Positions 60,716 through 64,000 of a DNA stretch of 64,000 bases are shown here, piece after piece (position 1 is the first letter of the stretch; the number at the start of each line of letters is the position of its first letter). Source of the DNA: Polaribacter sejongensis (GTDB lineage Bacteria; Bacteroidota; Bacteroidia; Flavobacteriales; Flavobacteriaceae). The stretch lies in contig CATITK010000018.1 of assembly GCA_949545755.1 (NCBI GenBank), positions 1 to 64,000 on the forward strand, read 5' to 3'. The notes under the pieces were generated by a model. The model was not told the origin of the DNA. It made no database searches and worked only from the letters and a program-made list of their open reading frames with translations. Position numbers and translations under genes: made by a program.

Positions 60716-60940
60716 TTATGAGGTTAAAGGTCTTCCTTTTAGACGTCTCTCTAATCGCTGTTTAATTAACGTCAACCTTTTCATGATATCCATAATTTTA
60801 GAATCTTTACTTTTTTTATAAATTTCGTTCAAACTTAGAATTAATTCCTTTGCTTCTCTAGCGGCAATAATGCGATCACTAGTTGTTGGAAACCTCATCT
60901 TTCTTGTTTCAAATTCTAACGCTTTGTTTATTAAATCCAT
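60716..60940 (-). CDS. small protein of unknown function, paralogue B
   Basis: 74 aa, tandem paralogue of 60429-60644. Confidence 0.8.
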   Translation of the reverse strand: MDLINKALEFETRKMRFPTTSDRIIAAREAKELILSLNEIYKKSKDSKIMDIMKRLTLIKQRLERRLKGRPLTS

Positions 60941-61022
60941 ACCATGCTATTTTAATACGTTTTGTGTTTTTATTTTTTTATTTGGTATCTTTAAAATCTT
61001 AATCTTAAAATAGAAACACGAA

Positions 61023-61298
61023 TTATCTTTTTGAAATCCCATTATTTGAGATTGATTTTTGCCTAGAACATTTAAACCGACCTTTTGCAAATACTCTCAG
61101 TTTTTCATGTTTCGTTTTTCTTCCTTGAACTCTTTCTCTCCACATTTTGAAGCTTTTTAGCTTCATTTCTTTTCTCATTAAATCAATAACTTCCTGTTCT
61201 TTTAAACCGAACTGAAAGTGAATTGCTTCGAAAGTTGTTCTGTCTTCCCAAGCCATTTCTATAATCCTATCAATGGCTATGTTATCTAATTGTTGCAT
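61023..61298 (-). CDS. TIGR03643/DUF2805 family protein
   Basis: IDRIIEMAWEDRTTFEAIHFQFGLKEQEVIDLMRKEMKLKSFKMWRERVQGRKTKH. Confidence 0.9.
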   Translation of the reverse strand: MQQLDNIAIDRIIEMAWEDRTTFEAIHFQFGLKEQEVIDLMRKEMKLKSFKMWRERVQGRKTKHEKLRVFAKGRFKCSRQKSISNNGISKR

Positions 61299-61721
61299 TT
61301 AATAGAATTGATATTTTTTGTCATTTTCTATCTTAAAATGTGCTATTTTTTGGATAAAATTTTTATTTTCTTTTAGTAACTTATTGCTCTTAAACCTTAC
61401 GAAATTTCCTTGAGCATGGATACTGAAACCTGCTGTTTTGTATGTGTGTAATTGATAATAAGGAATAGCCCAACTAAAGTTTTTTAGTCCTTTGTTAATA
61501 TGTACAAGAATTCCTTTTTCGCGAAGTTCTATATTTCCGTAATTTATGTCTGAAACTGAGTTTATTAACGATTCAAAATCTGGGCTCACTGCTTCAATAA
61601 TCATTCTTTTTGAACCAACCCCACCGAGTTTAATCGCTTTGATAAAACTATAAGAAATACCCAACATCTCATTAATGAGTGCAGTGGTGTCTTTATTGTT
61701 GTGGGTGGTATTAAAAAGCAT
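61299..61721 (-). CDS. conserved hypothetical protein in photolyase cluster
   Basis: ORF abutting TIGR03643 gene; ATG at 61721 preferred over TTG at 61727. Confidence 0.7.
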   Translation of the reverse strand: MLFNTTHNNKDTTALINEMLGISYSFIKAIKLGGVGSKRMIIEAVSPDFESLINSVSDINYGNIELREKGILVHINKGLKNFSWAIPYYQLHTYKTAGFSIHAQGNFVRFKSNKLLKENKNFIQKIAHFKIENDKKYQFY

Positions 61722-61724
61722 AAC

Positions 61725-61732
61725 CAAAGGTA
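61725..61732 (-). promoter_or_regulatory. putative -7 element (TACCTTTG), nearly abutting the start codon
   Basis: TAnnTTTG match on the minus strand just before the ATG at 61721. Confidence 0.45.
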
Positions 61733-61741
61733 CAAAAAAAA

Positions 61742-61783
61742 TAATTATGTTTAACTATTTAGTAAAGTAGTTAAACATAATTA
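61742..61783. promoter_or_regulatory. perfect 16-bp inverted repeat: operator or terminator
   Basis: TAATTATGTTTAACTA-tttagtaaag-TAGTTAAACATAATTA; minus-strand copy followed by T-run. Confidence 0.8.
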
Positions 61784-61815
61784 CTAAAATTGTTATTTTT
61801 GTGTATCGGAGTTAT

Positions 61816-63306
61816 TTATTCATTTTTTAGCGTTCTATTTCTATCTGATAACGTGTGTTTTTTCAAAATTCTGATGCTTTCTTTTTGCACTTCTGCATTT
61901 TTTCTCATGTTCCAGAGCGTGTCACTTGCTTTTTTTCTTGCAACTCTTATTTCTATAATAGGGTTTGGATATTGTACGCCCAATTCTAGATGATTAAACT
62001 GCTGATCAAGGGGAGTCATTAAATACGGTTCGTGTATGAAAGGAATTGGTAAATGAGCTAATTCTGGAACCCATTTTTTTATAAAAGTTCCGTCCTCATC
62101 GTGTTCAATACTATTTTTTATAGGGTTGTAAATTCTAAGAATATTAATGCCTGTCTCACCTGCATTCATTTGTAACTGAGAAAAATGAATACCAGGTTCA
62201 AAATCTAAAAATAATCTTGAGAGATACTGTGAGGATGCTTGCCAAGGTTGCCATAAAATGTGTGTAAAGAAGGAAACGATCATTGCACGCATTCTAAAAT
62301 TTAAATAGCCTGTTTCTTTTAAACAGCGCATACATGCATCAATCAAAGGGAAGCCAGTTGTTCCCTCTTCCCAAGCTTTTTGGTATTCAACAGAAATACT
62401 CTTTTTTAATTTTTGATACCCTTTATTAATACTCGCATTTTCCATAGTGTGCTCCATTTCAAACTTCTGTATAAAATGTGCCTGCCAGCGCAATCTAGAA
62501 ATAAAAGCGCCTAAATGCCTTTTATTTGCTGTTGTTTTGTGTTTTGTTGCTTCCTGAAATATCTGACGAATAGAAACATTTCCCCATGCAATATATGGGG
62601 ATAGTCGACTACAACTTTCCCTGGCTAAATTTGGTTTTGATATGTTAAACATGTATTTTTCATGTCGTTTTTCAAAAAAAGTATTGGCATATCTCCATGC
62701 TGTCTTTGTCCCCCCTTTTTGAAAGTATTTGTGCTTTGGGGTTGTTAAATCTGTAGTCTGAAAGTATTTTTCTAGTTGCTTGATTGCCTCCAAAGAAACA
62801 AAATCATCAATATTTAATTGATTTTTAATTTGAGGATCATACATATAATCATCCCATTTATCGAACCAATCTTCTCGAGTTAAAAGCCCTCTTAAAACAC
62901 CGTTGTTATTGTTCTCTTCCCAGTTAATTGAGTTGTTTCTACAATACCTTGTAAATTCCTTGTCTCTATTGTAAGTAATTAATAAGCCTGTTTCTTGATG
63001 AGAAAATACTGTATCAATCTTGTAACTATCAAAAATTTGGTTGAATGCATTTACAACTTCAGTTTGAACGCAAAGAACTTTTGTGTTGTATTTTTTTAAT
63101 TCATCATTTAAAGCAACGATGGATTGCTTGATGAAATTCCAATGGCGGATGTCATAATGAGGATCATCAATTAAAGAATTCTCAAAAACATATAAGAAAA
63201 GTATTTGCTTGTTTGTTTTCAAAGCATTTTGAATTGCCTCATTATCCTGCAAACGTAAATCGCGTTTAAACCAAACAATAACAATTTCTTCTTTATTAAT
63301 ATTCAT
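61816..63306 (-). CDS. cryptochrome/photolyase family FAD-binding protein
   Basis: IVIVWFKRDLRLQDNEAIQNAL, SRLSPYIAWGNVSIRQIF, GTTGFPLIDACMRCLKETGYLNFRMRAM. Confidence 0.93.
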   Translation of the reverse strand: MNINKEEIVIVWFKRDLRLQDNEAIQNALKTNKQILFLYVFENSLIDDPHYDIRHWNFIKQSIVALNDELKKYNTKVLCVQTEVVNAFNQIFDSYKIDTVFSHQETGLLITYNRDKEFTRYCRNNSINWEENNNNGVLRGLLTREDWFDKWDDYMYDPQIKNQLNIDDFVSLEAIKQLEKYFQTTDLTTPKHKYFQKGGTKTAWRYANTFFEKRHEKYMFNISKPNLARESCSRLSPYIAWGNVSIRQIFQEATKHKTTANKRHLGAFISRLRWQAHFIQKFEMEHTMENASINKGYQKLKKSISVEYQKAWEEGTTGFPLIDACMRCLKETGYLNFRMRAMIVSFFTHILWQPWQASSQYLSRLFLDFEPGIHFSQLQMNAGETGINILRIYNPIKNSIEHDEDGTFIKKWVPELAHLPIPFIHEPYLMTPLDQQFNHLELGVQYPNPIIEIRVARKKASDTLWNMRKNAEVQKESIRILKKHTLSDRNRTLKNE

Positions 63307-64000
63307 CTAAATTTTTTATAATATGATTTGCTTTCTCATTGATCTTAACTCTGTCTTCTGTTGTCATTTTATTTAGCACACTATACATCATTTTCATTCT
63401 GAAGTTAGACGATAACTTTTCTTGTTTTTCATCTAAAAAATTCCAATAAAGCGTATTAAAAGGACAGGCTTCGTCTTCGAATTTCTTTGCTTTATTATAA
63501 ACACAAGCATCACAATAATTACTCATTTTACTAATGTAGCTTCCACTGGAAACATAGGGTTTCGTGGCTATTTTCCCACCATCGGCAAACTGACTCATAC
63601 CTCTTGTGTTTGGTAACTGAACCCATTCAATAGCGTCTACATAAATCCCCAGATACCAAGCATCAATTTCATCAGGGTGTATTTGTGTTAATAGCATAAA
63701 GTTACCGGTAATCATTAATCGCTGAATATGATGTGCGTACCCATTTTCTAAAGAATTATTAATCGCATTTTTAAGACAATTCATTTTTGTTTTACCTGTC
63801 CAAAAGAAATCGGGTAACTTGTTTCTGTTGTCTAAGAAGTTTTCCTTTTTATAACTAGGCATTAACATCCAATACATGCCTCTCATGTATTCTCGCCAAC
63901 CTAAAATTTGCCTGATAAAACCTTCTACTTGAGAAATATCAATCTCTTCTTCTTTTGCTCTATAGGTTTCTAATACGGTATCAATAATTTCTTTTGGAGA
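63296..64000 (-). CDS. cryptochrome/photolyase-related protein (FeS-BCP/PhrB-like), 5' truncated by window edge
   Basis: IDTVLETYRAKEEEIDISQVEGFIRQILGWREYMRGMYW, HHIQRLMITGNFMLL, ADGGKIATKPYVSSGSYISKMSNYCDACVYN...CPFNTLYW; open through 64000. Confidence 0.93.
   Translation of the reverse strand, partial: SPKEIIDTVLETYRAKEEEIDISQVEGFIRQILGWREYMRGMYWMLMPSYKKENFLDNRNKLPDFFWTGKTKMNCLKNAINNSLENGYAHHIQRLMITGNFMLLTQIHPDEIDAWYLGIYVDAIEWVQLPNTRGMSQFADGGKIATKPYVSSGSYISKMSNYCDACVYNKAKKFEDEACPFNTLYWNFLDEKQEKLSSNFRMKMMYSVLNKMTTEDRVKINEKANHIIKNLDEY

Noticed and set aside
1-64000. CRISPR arrays, rRNA operons, riboswitches, prophage, intact transposases
   Set aside because: Looked for and not seen; no regularly spaced repeats, transposase motifs or phage structural genes in the translations.

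Overview
This is a chromosomal window of an AT-rich marine Flavobacteriia-type genome (Polaribacter/Tenacibaculum-like; genus is inference). It holds about 60 protein genes and one tRNA. No rRNA, CRISPR array, prophage or intact IS element was seen. Main blocks: (1) the type IX secretion/gliding operon gldK-L-M-N; (2) a glycosyltransferase/LacI block; (3) a membrane polyferredoxin/flavoprotein pair and an arsenosugar-biosynthesis locus (purine nucleoside phosphorylase, TIGR04282-type glycosyltransferase, ArsM, ArsS, arsenosugar-associated peroxidase-like protein); (4) housekeeping genes (map, gpmI, nhaC, rnhB, porin, PorP/SprF, murI, two OmpH/Skp, bamA, uppS, nadK, pdxJ, methylmalonyl-CoA mutase, divIC-like, udk); (5) a photoprotection block with three cryptochrome/photolyase-superfamily genes, TspO, an SRPBCC protein, glutathione peroxidase and a tandem pair of small unknown proteins. 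The most interesting observations not explained by the ORF track are a degraded rhodanese-like gene inside the arsenosugar operon, a decayed GxxExxY-type gene beside map, a frameshifted gene remnant between two outer-membrane protein genes, a perfect 16-bp-arm palindrome in the photolyase cluster, a twin palindrome at the map promoter, and an unannotated 56-aa Lacal_2735-type gene. The arsenosugar pathway itself is known. Its extended neighbourhood here, including a possible PNP-to-glycosyltransferase hand-off, is the best system-level candidate. All family assignments were made by reading the translations; no database search was run.
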